Source: Channa striata (taxonomy: Eukaryota; Chordata; Actinopteri; Anabantiformes; Channidae). From it: DNA of 64,000 bases. The notes below the pieces were generated by a model, which made no database searches, was not told the origin of the DNA, and saw nothing but the letters and a program-made list of their open reading frames with translations. The stretch lies in contig CM065175.1 of the NCBI GenBank assembly GCA_033026295.1, positions 16,688,837-16,752,836 of the forward strand, read 5' to 3'. Within the stretch, counting starts at the first letter, position 1. Each line of letters starts with the position of its first letter. The translations under genes and the position numbers were made by a program. This document shows, in pieces, positions 31,701-44,640 of the stretch.

Positions 31701-34700
31701 CGGAATTTCCTTTTCATTCAATCAACTTAATCAGTTTGGCCTCGAACTTTGTGTTGCTTCATGTAAGGATGAGTTTATTCATCTCCAGTGAAATAACACT
31801 AAATTACTCCACATGCTGCACCTCAAAAAACATAATATCAATGTGCGTCACCTCATGAGGGTCAGATTGGGCCAGTTTGATAAGCCAAGACCCAGCATTA
31901 CATTGATATTTTCTATAGACTTACTGTACATGCACAGATTATTAAATATAAAGAAATAATAATTGTATAACATTTTACAAATTGTGTTTTAAAATAAGAA
32001 TCATAATAAATTGTTTTGACCAGAATTTACCCAGACTTTTAGATTGTCATCTCTAGTCAGTTTAGGCATGATCCCACCATTTACATTTTGAGTGTGGCTG
32101 ACAAAAATATGAATGTTTTCTGCTTCATCATTGTTTAAGTGAATTGCATTAGCTTCGGTCTCATCCAACACTGTTATTGCCTTGCGCTTCTGGGAATAAT
32201 ACACATTACTCATATGGCTGAGACACAGACAGCGATGCTTATTTCCCTGTTGAATGTGTGCACACAGAAAGGCACACGCGCGAACCCACATTCTGGTGCT
32301 CATACGCAATAAACAACCAGAGTCCTGCACACATGTGCAGACAAGACGGGTATTGATGACGTTGGATGAGCGAGGAGAGGGGCAATAAATGCACAGTGGC
32401 TGTCAGCGGCAGGGTGATGGAGATAACAGGAAGGAGGGATGTAGGAAGACGGTCACCGGAGTAAGAAGAAAATATGGACAGCTTGGATGATAAAAGAAAA
32501 TGAGATGGAGAATGGAAGCAGGAAGGAGCAGATTAAAAAAGGGGGAGAGAGGAATCACAGGTTGAGTTTACGGGACATGAATAGAGTCCTCATTGATCCT
32601 GAGACAGAGGCTATCATTCTTGTTTAGTGAACACAGCAGGGCGAGAGGGGGAGGAGGGGGAGGGTGCAACTCAAGGGAGGACTAGAGGACAGAGGGTCAG
32701 AGAGTCACTCCGAGACACGCACATTCAGAGTTAGAGTTCTTCTAGTTTGTTTCCAGCATAGTCGCTTCCATTTTAAAGCTAAAGGCCAAGAATTCTGTTC
32801 GTCTCAAATGTACGTGTTTACTGTTATGACTGTATTTCACTAGAAGTATTAACAAGAGCTGCAGCTAATGATTTTTATCACTGCTCACTCTGACTTTTAA
32901 TTTCTAAATAATCATTTGATCTTTAAAATGTCAGAAATGCAGATGAAAAAAATGCACCAATGTTGTCTGACAATCTATATTACATACATATTTCTCTCAC
33001 ACAAAGGAGACAGAACCAGGAGTTGTTTGGCATGTTTTAGATACAGCTATTAAATCAATTCAATTTGGTCTAGCAATTATATCTTCTGCAAAGAATGCAT
33101 TGAAAAACACATGATAAAGGTGTATGAACGGTGGTATGAGGTTCGTTTGCATCGTTATATTCTTTAATGATTTTTGAATTGTCAATGTGGGCTTCAAAGA
33201 CACCATAATTCCTGTTAAAGTTTTTATTATGTGGACCTCGTGGAAATGTGAAATGTTTTCATCTAAAGAGGTTTATCAAATGAAGAAAAATAAAAGCATA
33301 ACTGTGTGTTGATTTCCACCCAGGCAGCTTTTACATGTTTGTTTTCCTGCACTGTTAACAGCCTGTGAAATAGCAGGTTAGAATATGACAACTCTGGTAC
33401 CAAGTTAACAGTAAGCAGCCTGTGTTTATCTTCAGGGGCAAAGTGGGAGGGAATCATGAGAGGGAAAAGATGCAGCACAGGAGTGAACAGATGCCAGAAA
33501 GGTAGCGAGTGAATAGGATGAGAGAGAGAGGAAGGAAGGACGATGTGCAGAGCCGTTGTTTTTCTCAGTGCATCCTGTCTCTCAGTGAAACGTCTCCCCT
33601 CCTGTGTGTGTGGTGTTGTGACAGCTCTGCCCAAACTCGACCACTCACACAGGCTTCACTTCGGTCTGCTACAGATGGAGGGATGGCGGACAGGAGGAAA
33701 GAAGTGTGTGTGGGGGGGGTTAGAGACAGGAGAAGAGAAGTGAGAAATGAACTGAAAATACCCCAAAGCTACAAAAGACTGGCATTTAGGGAGAAGCGCA
33801 GTATGGGAGAGGAGAACAGACAGAGCCTGAGCAGAGGCATGAAGAGAGTGACAGAGACAGAAAGGACGGTGATGGAGACATTCAGGCTGGTTGACTCACT
33901 CTCGTGGTGTCAGATGTAGCAAGAAATGTGTATCGAGCTGTGCTGATGTGCTCCAGCCGACAGTGATGAGTAAAGCCATGGTTCAGAGACTTTCACTCTC
34001 AATACACATGAATGGCCATGCAGCTCATCTCAGGGCTGGCAGCGAGGGCACTGGCCAATCAGAGAAACCAAAGAGCACCGCTCATTTTCTGCTCCTGTGT
34101 GTTTGCACCGCATGTCAAATGCAAAAGCCTTTTTAAATAATGCCAAGAGAGACCCAGATGGCTGTGACATTTTTGTCTCCTGATACAGGCAGATGATGAT
34201 GATGATGATGATGATAATGTGTTCTCATTACAGGCGGCCTCGGGGCAGACACTGAGGAGCGGTTGGTGGAGCATCTCCTAAACCCAGCCCACTACAACAA
34301 ACTGATCCGTCCTGCGACTAATGGCTCCGAGCTGGTTACTGTGCAGCTGATGGTGTCACTGGCCCAGCTCATCAGCGTGGTGTGTATGTGCACATCTGTG
34401 TGCACCTGTCACGGGACGATTCAACATGATATTCAGCTTTTAGTTTGGATTATAATAGGACCATGTTAATTGCATCCTGCCCACCGTCTATTCTAGCTCG
34501 AAAGTCACAAGATTAAATTGTTCGTTGATGTAAGTGCCAGGAAATTTCAAATCAGTCAAGTCTTGGTCCAAGGCCAGATGTGATTTTTTATTAAAAGGAG
34601 GTTTTTAAATAAGTATAAAAAACATTAAAAACATGGAGAAAAAAATATATTTTCCATTAACATATAATGGGAAATAAGTATAGGATGTATAGGGTACAGT

Positions 34701-37700
34701 ATGTAAAATCTAAAGTTCAATTAAAGCTGTACTTAAAGGGCAACACCACTAATTTTCAACTTGTTTTCTATGGCTATATTCCAGACTTAAGATTCCTTCT
34801 AATTATGTCATGTGAAGGCATTTTTCAGCTAGAAAACGAGAGATATTTTAATATAGGCACCTCAGAGGGAAGTTTAATAGCATTCATTTGCATGTACTAT
34901 CCAAACTAGATGAAAAAAGCGTGTTGCATGTATATTGATTTTGAAGTTAATCAGGTCTTAAAACATCATTAATAATCATTGTTTGTATGTCTGTGTGTTC
35001 TTCCTCTACAGCATGAAAGAGAGCAGGTGATGACCACCAACGTCTGGCTAACGCAGGTGAGACTTCCCACCATTCTGGACATTTGAAACTTTTTCCTCGG
35101 TGTCACATCATGACTTCCAGATCTGAGGAAGGGAATTAAAAATTGTTAGTGAAAAGAATGTTGGTGACAAAAAGTCAAAAGGTTTCATGATGCCCTTTTA
35201 CAATGGCCTACACTGTATTGTACATATGGATTTATACACATAATCAATTGCCACAGTGTTTTCATAGCAGAGGACAATACCACATCAAGGGGAAAGGTGC
35301 GTCTCACAATGCAGTGAGAGAGATGTCAAACAATGCTCATCTGTGTAATTTAGTAGGAAAAATATGAGAAATTAAGTGGCATTAAATGCGACTTTATGTT
35401 GAACCCTTGTGTCCCTGTTGGGTTGGTGCTTCATGCATTTTCTGTGGCATTTTCACACATACGCACACAATCTTGAGCAAGTGAAATATTACAGAGTATC
35501 GTAATGCAATCATTACTTTATGGATACTGCTATTACCACGCAGGGGAGCCAAGGGCAGCTGTCCTGAGGCTAGACAAACTATAATGACCAAAATGCATCA
35601 CACTTAGTGCAGGCATTTATGGCTATCACAGAAACACGTGGAACAGAGCTGGTGTTACAGATGCTTCAGTGACGGTGACTGAGCCGAGACGTGAGCGGGA
35701 TGATGCTGCTCTTTTGGAACAGGGTTACACAGAGGACATAGATGCAAACATCCATGCGCACAGATGGTAACAGTCTGACTGGCCCATAGATGCCACCTCA
35801 GTTCTGCTGATCGTTTTGTGGCTGCTTGGGTTTATATGACCATTTAGCACACAGACAGACAGACAGACAGACAAATGAAAGAACAAACAGGCAGGCATTA
35901 CTCTCTCAACATGTCTCCATGCAGCCGTGATTGGCAGATGAGTGACTAAGCATCCTGTTTTTGTTGGCCCTCAGGAGTGGCAGGATTATCGTCTGACTTG
36001 GGTCCCAGAGGAGTTTGACGGAATGTTGAAGGTCAGGCTGCCCTCAAAACACATCTGGTTGCCTGACGTGGTGCTCTACAACAAGTGAGTCACTTCCCCA
36101 CCCTCCTGTCCTCACTTTGGAAGACTCTTAGAGGACACCCACAAGCTCATCGATGCGTTCATGATGCATGCACAGCATGAACACACACGCATAATATTTT
36201 AAAAGTAGCTCCATGTCTCATGAGGCACTACAACGATGGGAGTCAGCTGCTTTACACACGGAGATACACATGTATGAAAACACACTAATGGCATATAGTT
36301 AGCCGACGAATGGCAGTTCCACACAAATACACACACACATGTGTGACGTTTATGTGTTCTGTGTTCAGAGCTCGATTCATCTGTCTTCTGTAAGATCCCT
36401 GCAATTAGATGCTTATCTATAACATCTCCTGTAATTTACACACGTCACACTGGCAGCTGTATTCTGCTGTACAGGCCATGCGTTTAGTGCACTGATCTAT
36501 AAGGAGAGACACAAATTACATGTTTGTCTCAGATTGATTCTCATCCACACGTCTACCCACATTTTGTGCGCACATTGTAACATTCAAGTTCCAGAAACTC
36601 AGAAAGCAACTAGTATTTTAAAAACTCTCTCATTTCATTAAACACCAACTTACTTAGAAATGTGCATCGAGGGAGCAAAGTATCACCTATAAATCTAGAT
36701 TTAATTAAGGCTTAAAATTACATTTTGACAAACGAACCACTACAAGACAGGACCAAGTGATGAACTCATAGCTGAATTTGTACTGCTGTTTTTGCTCTGT
36801 TGTTAATTCAGATTTAAGTTATGACAAACAAGTCAATTTGCTATATGCAAATATGTAATGTTCTGGTGTTCTGGTGTTTTGGTGATACATTATACAGTAT
36901 CTAATTAATCATGTGTTTAAAACAAGAAGCTGTTTGGTTTTGTTTCTTCTTTTAAATTTGCGTTGAGGAACGGATGCTGCACCACTTGCCTGAATGTAAT
37001 GGAAACCGAGTGTCAGTCTACAGCATGTAAATCAGCTCATCACAGCACAGTGATCCGTCTGGCCGTCTCTTCTTTCCCTGCCTCAGTCCTGGCTTTACTA
37101 AAGATTAAAAGATCCCTGACCCACCTCGCTCTGATTAAAGTGATCCCGTTAATCCCACATACCCCAGGTCGACACGCGGTGCTTCAGTCTTCTTCACCGC
37201 TTCGAACTTCTGTTAGTCACTTAAACGGGAAGATTAGCTCTGCAACCGAAGCTCCCAAGCTGCTAATTTAATATCCTCTGTTTTTAAGTGTCTTGTAGAA
37301 TGTTAATTGTGTAAATACAGTGCAAAATGACAAATAATGCTCTTACTTATGTTACAGTCTACATATACTTTTACCCACAATTAATTATTTGTCCTGCTAA
37401 AATTGTGAGTGAAAGTGAAATTCAATCTACAGCTTTAATTTTTGTCAAGTGACTGAAGTGTCTAATGAGTCTGATCTGTGAGCTGAGTCTCCGTCCTGAC
37501 TTTTTCTGCATTTGATCCAACTTCCTTCATGCCTGTGACTTTTGTAAGCAAGTGTGTGACCTTGCTGCTCTGTGACATCTCATCGTCTCTGGGTTGTCAA
37601 CTCTGAAACTGTATTTTTGTGTGCACGTATATTTCACACAAACAATCGTATCATCTGTTTATGTCTTTTGTTTCCCTTTCTCCTTCCTGTCTTCATCTCT

Positions 37701-39914
37701 GTCACACGCTCAGTGCTGACGGGGTGTATGAGGTGTCGTTCTACTCTAATGCGGTGGTCTCCTACGATGGAAGTATCTTCTGGTTGCCGCCGGCCATCTA
37801 TAAGTCAGCTTGTAAGATTGAGGTCAAGCACTTCCCCTTCGACCAGCAGAACTGCACTCTGCGCTTCCGCTCCTGGACCTACGATCGCACCGAGATTGAT
37901 CTGGTGCTCCGCGCTGATGTGGCCAGCATGGATGACTTCACACCCAGTGGAGAGTGGGACATTATCGCCCTGCCAGGCAGACGAAATGAGAATCCAGCCG
38001 ACCCCACCTATGTGGACATAACGTATGACTTCATTATCCGCAGGAAGCCTCTCTTTTACACCATCAACCTCATCATCCCGTGTGTTCTCATCACCTCTCT
38101 GGCCATCCTGGTCTTCTACCTGCCCTCGGACTGCGGAGAGAAGATGACGCTGTGCATCTCAGTGCTGCTGGCTCTTACTGTGTTTCTCCTGCTCATCTCT
38201 AAGATTGTTCCACCCACTTCGCTAGATGTCCCTCTGGTGGGGAAGTACCTGATGTTCACTATGGTCCTAGTCACCTTCTCCATCGTCACCAGCGTGTGTG
38301 TGCTCAACGTGCATCACCGCTCACCCACCACACACACGATGCCCCCCTGGGTCAAACTGGTCTTCCTCAACAAGCTTCCCGCCCTGCTCTTCATGCGCCA
38401 GCCCAGGAACAGCTGTGAGCGCCAGAGACTGCGCCAGAGAAGAAGGGCGCAGGAGCAGAAGGAGGGTGGGCGCAGCGGGGAGGCAGGGGCCTTGATGGTG
38501 GGCCTCGGGATGGGCAGTTCTGGTGGGAATGGAGCCGGAACCTCCACGGGGCTGTTTGGCAAGAACGACAGTGACCCTTGTACCTGCTATGTAAACCGGG
38601 CATCTGTGAAACAGTTTGGAGGAGATCTGGGAACATCAGGAGCAGGATCCATGGATGGTCTGAACAGGGTAAGGGAGGCCCGGGAGGGGGGATCCGGGAA
38701 CCTGCCCAGGGGAAAGCAAGCAGCAGGAGGTCCTGCTCTGACTCAAGCCCTGCTGGCTCAAGCTTGTCCGGGGTTTGAGGAGGCTGTGGAAGGAGTGCGC
38801 TTCATTGCCAACCACATGAAGAGCGAGGATGACGATCAAAGTGTGAGTATTGCCTTTAATGTATAATGCAGATAACATTGTGATAAATACATCGGCCTGT
38901 TCAGGCTCTTCTTCATATAATACTAAAATAGCATCATTTTGATGTATGTATAACATCATACCATTATCTTCTATGTGAATATGTTACCAATTCTAAAAAG
39001 CATCTTGAGCATCACACATCCTCTCGGTGTCATATCACCTTATTGTGATGATACAGCTGTACGGCCGAGCCATTTATCTCTGCCACCCGAAGCGCATTGG
39101 GGAACTACACCGGAGCATGAGCAAAGCAGACAGATCTGGTGACGCAATCAAAGCCCCCTAAATATTCAACACACACATGTAATTATAGCAGCAGCATGAC
39201 GTGTGCATAGAGAAGGAGCACAAGTGGAAAAGCGCTGTAATAGAGGAGCCAAGACAGCGCAGGGAGGCTGGTGTTTCTTTTATTGCTTTTTCTCACGGCA
39301 TCGTGAGAGGCCGGACTTCTCTCCTGAAATGAAAGAAACTAACACAGGAATTACCAGTCGCCTATAATTCTGTCCTCCATTGCCATAGTCTACCGTACTG
39401 TCACCATGCCAACTGCCTCACAGTCACCCCTTCTCCTGCCCCTCCCCCCATTCCCCATCCTTGCAGCGTCCTCTTCGCTGGGGTTACAGTGTCAGCGCCC
39501 CCCCTCCGTTTCCCTGCTCTCCATCACTCTCCCTTGTCTCTCCCGTCCTTCTCCTCCTCCTTGACTCGTGTCAGACCTCATCAGAGCGTTGTGGCCAAAT
39601 GAGTCTCTGCTCACATTAACCCTTCACCTCCATTAACCCACGGCATAGTTAAAGTCAGAGAGACAGACAGCGTAAGAAGGAGAGGACAGAGTGTGATTCT
39701 GCTCACCTTAATCTTTCTCTCCACCCCATCCTCTACCCCTTTTATTTGCCCCCACCCACAGGTGAGCGAGGACTGGAAGTACGTTGCCATGGTGATTGAC
39801 CGCCTCTTCCTGTGGATCTTTGTGTTTGTGTGCGTGTTCGGCACAGTGGGCATGTTCCTTCAGCCACTCTTCCAGAATTACACAGCCAAGACCATCACTT
39901 ACACACCAGGCTGA
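25744..39914 (+). CDS. chrnb2: Neuronal nicotinic acetylcholine receptor subunit beta-2; complete CDS in 6 exons
   Basis: A Cys-loop pentameric cation-channel subunit that pairs with alpha-4 or other alpha subunits in neuronal membranes. Exons: 25744-25819, 34234-34379, 35012-35056, 35975-36084, 37714-38842, 39762-39914; all in phase, 552 residues (human 502). Signal peptide about 1-27, with seven prolines before the hydrophobic core. The extracellular domain has the Cys-loop C159-C173 ([15 protein letters not shown]). Loop C ([10 protein letters not shown]) lacks the vicinal cysteines of alpha subunits, so this is a beta subunit. TM1 is about 238-261, TM2 270-290 ([20 protein letters not shown]), TM3 302-323, TM4 512-536. 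The TM3-TM4 loop is longer than in mammals and Gly/Ser-rich, with a [10 protein letters not shown] block and a conserved [21 protein letters not shown] end. Exon 2 uses a weak GTGTGT donor. Start choice: two adjacent ATGs at 25744 and 25747. Confidence 0.97.
25820..34233 (+). other. chrnb2 intron 1 (8.4 kb)
   Basis: Long, AT-rich first intron with no supportable coding sequence. It contains a poly-C run near 26386-26398, a (CA)n microsatellite near 26929-26951, a fragment near 27247-27278 (CAGACATAACATTATGACT) typical of fish DNA-transposon repeats, and a GATGAT repeat at about 34192-34215 close to the exon 2 acceptor. Conserved enhancers could be here but cannot be recognised from one sequence. 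Confidence 0.7.
26929..26951. repeat. (CA)n microsatellite
   Basis: CA dinucleotides in chrnb2 intron 1. Confidence 0.9.
35845..35874. repeat. (CAGA)n microsatellite in chrnb2 intron 3
   Basis: Six or so tandem CAGA units, about 100 bases before exon 4. Confidence 0.85.
36085..37713 (+). other. chrnb2 intron 4
   Basis: Non-coding between exons 4 and 5. An open frame at 36963-37271 has no recognisable similarity or splice context and is treated as chance. Confidence 0.75.
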
Positions 39915-40717
39915 CCATCCCTGGTGGAAAACACACTGACGGACAGCTCCCTCAACCAATCAGCACAGCAGGACAAAGGGAAGGGAAACTGGGGAGGGGG
40001 AGCAGGTCTGGCTTTTATTGTGTCTGTAAACTGGAACCAGAACTGGAACTCAACAGCAATCACGCCCATTATCTTTATAGCAACGTTTTTGAAACGAACA
40101 ACAGTTTTTCTCGTATGAAGAAAAAAGGACAACACCATCATACTCTTCCTGCTATTTTTTGTCCAGATGTTCAATGGACTGACCTCCCCTTTCTGCTGGA
40201 AAGGCCCCTCCCTGCTCTCCTCTTCAGCCAGTCAGGGAGCGAGAATGCCATGATTGCTCTTTGTTGAATCTTTAGCCAGCCAATCAATACATTTCTGCCG
40301 AATGCTGACTGCTTAGTTGACACATGGCACGTCCGCCTTCAACTTTTTCACAAATGAACTGATGTCAGTAGGACCCAATCAGAAAGGGAAGGGAGGTTCA
40401 TATCAAGGCTCTTAAACATTTGATTTATTTTTTCAGAAATCCACTGTCAGTGAACTGATTTAGTATATTTTATCATAGTTTAGTGGCTTACCACAGTATA
40501 GCATTAAGTATATATTATTAAGATTTCTCTCCGTTAGCTGATGCGAGGGTCTGTTGTCAGTAGAGAGGCTAAGGTGTGTTGTATGATTGTATAGATATAA
40601 CATATAATAAGAATGTTATTTAAAATCATATTACACAGCCTGTGATGCACACACAACACACAATGTAGTGTGCATGCAACAGATTGTGAAGAAAAATACA
40701 TACAGGGTACTTGTATT

Positions 40718-40723
40718 AATAAA
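40718..40723 (+). terminator. Candidate poly(A) signal for chrnb2
   Basis: AATAAA about 800 bases past the chrnb2 stop codon. A later AATAAA at 41933-41938 is an alternative. Confidence 0.45.
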
Positions 40724-41984
40724 AAGTCAGGAATATTAGATGGAAGTCAAAGGCATAAAGTAATAGATTATGCATGGACAGTTTTTGCTTAGAGAGCTCT
40801 GCACAGTGGAGGACGACAGCAGCCTGCTGTGCCAGAGTGCACAGCTGCAGTGAGATGAGTCTAGCGCCAGATAAACGGAGGAATCAGAGCCAAGATGGTG
40901 GAGGGCTCGTTTATGATGGTTTCATTGGGGAAGCATGGGGATGTTATCAAGGCAGTTAAACTACTATGTGTACTAACATGTAATTTCAAAAGTGTTTAAT
41001 TTCTGTCGTTGCTGTGACGATCGGGTCAGAGTATGACAGTACCTCACCTGTTCTTTCTTAATTTGTTTTCTCCTCTCCTCTCCTCAGTACCCTTTTTTGC
41101 AGTGGACTATGTTCATGTATGTAACATTAATAGCATATGTAGACATGTATGCGTGTGTGTATGTGCGTGCCCCATAACTAAATGCATCATCATCACAGCA
41201 GATAAAATGTTCAGGCGAGCATACTGTGTGTGTCTCCCCCACCCTTCTTCAATAATCCCTGGCAAGTTCTCTCCAGTCTTCTCCCCTTATCTGGTCTTCC
41301 ATGGTCGAACACATTTCTGACCTTTAGTCCAGTTCGAATACTGATAACCTACATTCTCTAAACACTTATTCATTAGGACACTTTTCTTTTTTACAAAATG
41401 GCTGACTAATGGGATGAGGAACATTTTCAATAAACAAGAGAAAAGCCACCACAAGAGCAAGCACAATCCAGATAGAGAGGAGGTGTAAAGCAGGACAGGC
41501 AGAGACAAAGGACTCTGTGTGTTGTTACCGCAAAGGAAAGCCACCGCGACTCTCTGAAACAATGCCGTCTAATCCTCGATCACTGTCACTTGCTGTGAGT
41601 TTCTCTGGTTTTTTACAGTCGTGTGGCTAAGTCTGCAGCTCAGCTCAGTTTTTAACTGGCAACCATTTATCTCTCTCTTTGTCTTTCTCTCTTTCTGTCT
41701 CTGGGGGAAAACCCAAGGGTATCCCCAAAAACCGCAAAGTGTGAAAAACCAGCCAGAGACCTGTGAAAACTGTAAACTCCACAGCTCCACATGGACAAAA
41801 CGCTACTGTCCGCTGTCTTTGGCCACTCCAGTCTCCTTCTTTCTTCTCATTTTCCTCTCATTATAGTGCCCCATTTTTCACGTTCTCCTTTCTGACTCTC
41901 AGATCTGCTCCTGTGCACACCTTAACCAGACCAATAAAGGTTGTAGGTTCAGATTAATGAAAGCATCTGTCTGTGTATCATGTT

Positions 41985-42018
<34 letters not shown>

Positions 42019-42604
42019 ACGTGCACACACAGACACGTGTGTGTGTGTTAACCTATATTTAAATTACTGTATTACAAATATTTCCCATTAATCTTACACC
42101 ACAGGATAGAAGGAAAAAAAAGAAACATTTCCTGGCTTTCTAACATTGAAGCTGGTAACTTCCTTTTTGTATATTCATAAACACACACATACCTACACAC
42201 TCACAACTTTTTTTTCTTTTAGGAAGCAAGGCTTTGAAACAATCATGGGTGTAGGGCCCAGGCAGGGTCACTTCAAGTTCTCATTATCCTGCAGTGTGGG
42301 GACAACCTGAACATGTTCATATGCATGGAAATCTTTGGCTTTTTTGGTGCAAAGTGACAGAAAGTTTTATAATTAGGTATAAAACACTTCATACAAATTA
42401 TGATATTTATATATCAACCAGTAATCAGTAATGTGTTTTAAATCCACTTTGTTGCCACTATAATTATTAAACAGTCATGTCACAGAATTATTGGGCTCAG
42501 TCGAGGTCGATTTGCTGCCACCTGGTGCTCATCGTGCATTTTTACTCCTCTTTGCTTTTGTGAAAGGGTAAAGTCAACATTGCAATATTTGAATAAAGGT
42601 CACA

Positions 42605-42610
42605 TTTATT
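42605..42610 (-). terminator. Candidate poly(A) signal for the S100A1-like gene
   Basis: TTTATT on plus (AATAAA on minus), about 590 bases past the stop codon at 43200. Confidence 0.35.
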
Positions 42611-42810
42611 CTTTCCAGGGGGGAATTCCTTTGCTTGATTGTGTTATAAAATACAGATAGATAAAGACATGGAGCTACATTCAAATCTTCAAAAATGAAA
42701 CTTACCCTTCAGATTTTCACATTGCAATAAATACAATCTGTGATCAGCTGAGGGAACAACTGCAAACTAATACACAAACACCTTTTTAATGCTAGTGTGA
42801 CTATCAGATA

Positions 42811-43090
42811 CGTGTGTGTGTGTGTGTGTGTGTGTATGTCTTTGTAGCCTTCTGTGGACAAATTTAGTATTAATACCATTGGACATTTTGGTGAGGTTAT
42901 ATTTTAGCTGGTCCACACAACTTAAAAAGGCTTTTTGAGCATCAAGACTGAGTTTTAGGATCAGGGTTAGAACTAGGTTTTGGTTAGGTTTAGGCATTCA
43001 GTTGTGATGGTTAAGGTTAGGGACTAGGGATTGTATTATGTCAGCGAGTGTCCTCACAAGTAAAGAAAGACAAAGGTGTGTGTGTGTTTG
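42811..43090. repeat. Interspersed repeat bounded by (GT)n tracts
   Basis: About 25 bases of GT repeat, a core with AAAAGGCTTTTTGAGCATC, GGTTAGGTTTAGGCATTCAG, TTAAGGTTAGGGACTAGGG and GTCCTCACAAGTA, then another GT run. This wording recurs in many fish genomes as a dispersed repeat with microsatellite ends. Family name unknown to me; recognition is from memory. Confidence 0.6.
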
Positions 43091-43199
43091 CATTGGTATG
43101 CATTAAGTCCATGACAGGATGTACCTGTCCACTGTCAAAATAGTTTCCTCCCTGGACCCACACAGAGTGGCCATCTTTCTACTGTAGGTTCTTCTTCTT

Positions 43200-43630
43200 C
43201 TACTTCTTCTTTTCTTGCTTGTCGTTGTACTCCAAGAAGAAATCATTGCAGGCCACAGTAAGAGCCCCAACCAGTATGATGAACTCGGTAAAATCTACCT
43301 CTCCATCATTATTGGAATCCAGGTCGCCCATAACCTTGTCCGCTGCCTCCTTATCCTGAGCATTCTGTATGCACCAGAATAGAAAACAGAAATGCGAGAT
43401 TCAAATTCTTTATACACACAAAACGTTTGAACCCTTGTTCAGATTGCACACATGCATGTCCCGTCTTACCCCGAGGTAGCTGCCAAGCTCTGCAATAAGC
43501 ATTTCTTTGAGCTCAGCCCTGCTCAGGTGTATTTGTCCCCTTCTTTTCCCGAGTACTTATGGAAGGTCTGGATCAGTAGCTGCATGGCATTCTCCAGGGT
43601 AGAGGCATTCTCTGGGTTGGGCAAAGACAT
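43200..43630 (-). CDS. s100a1: S100A1-like EF-hand calcium-binding protein; coding frame broken by a one-base loss in this sequence
   Basis: S100 proteins are small dimeric calcium sensors. Coding exon 1 is 43470-43630 (MSLPNPENASTLENAM..., GT donor) and exon 2 is 43200-43364, joined in phase 0 as in other S100 genes. Exon 1 carries the S100-type pseudo-EF loop (HKYSGKEGDKYT); exon 2 has the canonical loop DSNNDGEVDFTE and the S100A1-type ending LTVACNDFFLEY, then a lysine tail. Exon 1 is 161 nt rather than 162. In the frame from ATG, codon 36 is TGA (43523-43525), directly after KYT; the reading frame needed downstream is one base off. The loss sits at the two-G run 43526-43527. Everything else, including splice sites, is intact; about 108 residues if the base is present. 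Best read as a sequencing error or a recent null allele rather than an old pseudogene. Confidence 0.85.
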
Positions 43631-44539
43631 TCTGGAGCAGGATAGAATAAAAGGAAGAGACAATAGAAGCAGAAAATGTCATTACACCTTCTGTAAATTC
43701 TGCTCTGTCAAACATAGAGGGCCAGTCTGCTACAACTCATATCCTCACCATAGCACACATAGTCCATAATGCATAACTACAAGCTGATGGTGTGTCAGCT
43801 CCAGCCTTGTGTCTTTCCAGTGATAGGAGAGTTATGTGGCGATCGGAAAAACCCCCAGCAGGCCCTGGTTTCCTTACAGGAGTGTTTCCTCCTGACAGTG
43901 GTACCGATAAGATTATGCTGCAGATAAACTAAAGCTCAATCTGCTTGTGTGTTTGCTCCACTGAGAGGACGTTTGGAAGTCAGGACTGTGTGCAGCCGGA
44001 CATGTGAGCCGGCTGATAAGAGTGAAACTCTAGGTTGGTGGAACAGCTGACCCAGTGAAGGAGATGTAACCTGGACACACAAAGGCAATTTGATATGGCT
44101 CTTACTTTAGCTCCACCAGATAGCATGAAACACGGTAGACAGGTGTAAGTGTTTGCCTTTCCTGAACCTACATCACCTCTGAACTGTGAGGACATTCGTC
44201 AGTGTCACTTACTTCTCACGACAGACACCATGCTGTTATGACTGAGCAGCATAAAAACTATCAAAGGGACATTTAGCAGAGTCTCTGCTGTCCACACAAG
44301 ATGAATGACATTTCCAAATGCCATGACTGGATAAAGTGTTTCCTGTCCTTGTTATTGTTTTGAAGAAGAAATGTAAAAAGGCAGTTCTTCTACAAACAAC
44401 ATTATGCATTATGCACCTTTACAAATTTATTTTTCAATACAAAAATAATCAGAAACACAATATCAGAATGGCCCACACTCAATTTGTCAGCAAAGAGGTT
44501 TAAATCTGTTCTCAGCATCTTCCTATCGCTGTGTCTTAC

Positions 44540-44640
44540 CTGAGCAGAGGACGAGTGCTGGCCTGCGGGTCAGGTGCAGAGAGACAAGGCAATAATGAAT
44601 GATAGGAAAGATGAGGACAACGTCTTAAATACATCCTTCA
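44540..44640 (-). promoter_or_regulatory. Probable non-coding first exon and core promoter of the S100A1-like gene
   Basis: The ATG at 43630 is one base from an acceptor (CTCCAG|a), so a 5'UTR exon must exist upstream. A strong donor (CTCAG|GTAAGA) ends an exon at 44540. On minus, TATTTAAG near 44625-44632 could serve as a TATA-like box, putting the start site near 44.6 kb. Inferred; not fixed by sequence. Confidence 0.45.

Larger units (their letters stand above)
39915..43199. other. chrnb2 3'UTR and spacer to the S100 genes
   Basis: The chrnb2 3'UTR runs at least to an AATAAA at 40718-40723; a second AATAAA at 41933-41938 lies 2 kb past the stop. Further right are a (CT)n tract near 41989-42016 and an interspersed repeat bounded by (GT)n at about 42811-43090. 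No other gene is seen. Confidence 0.65.
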
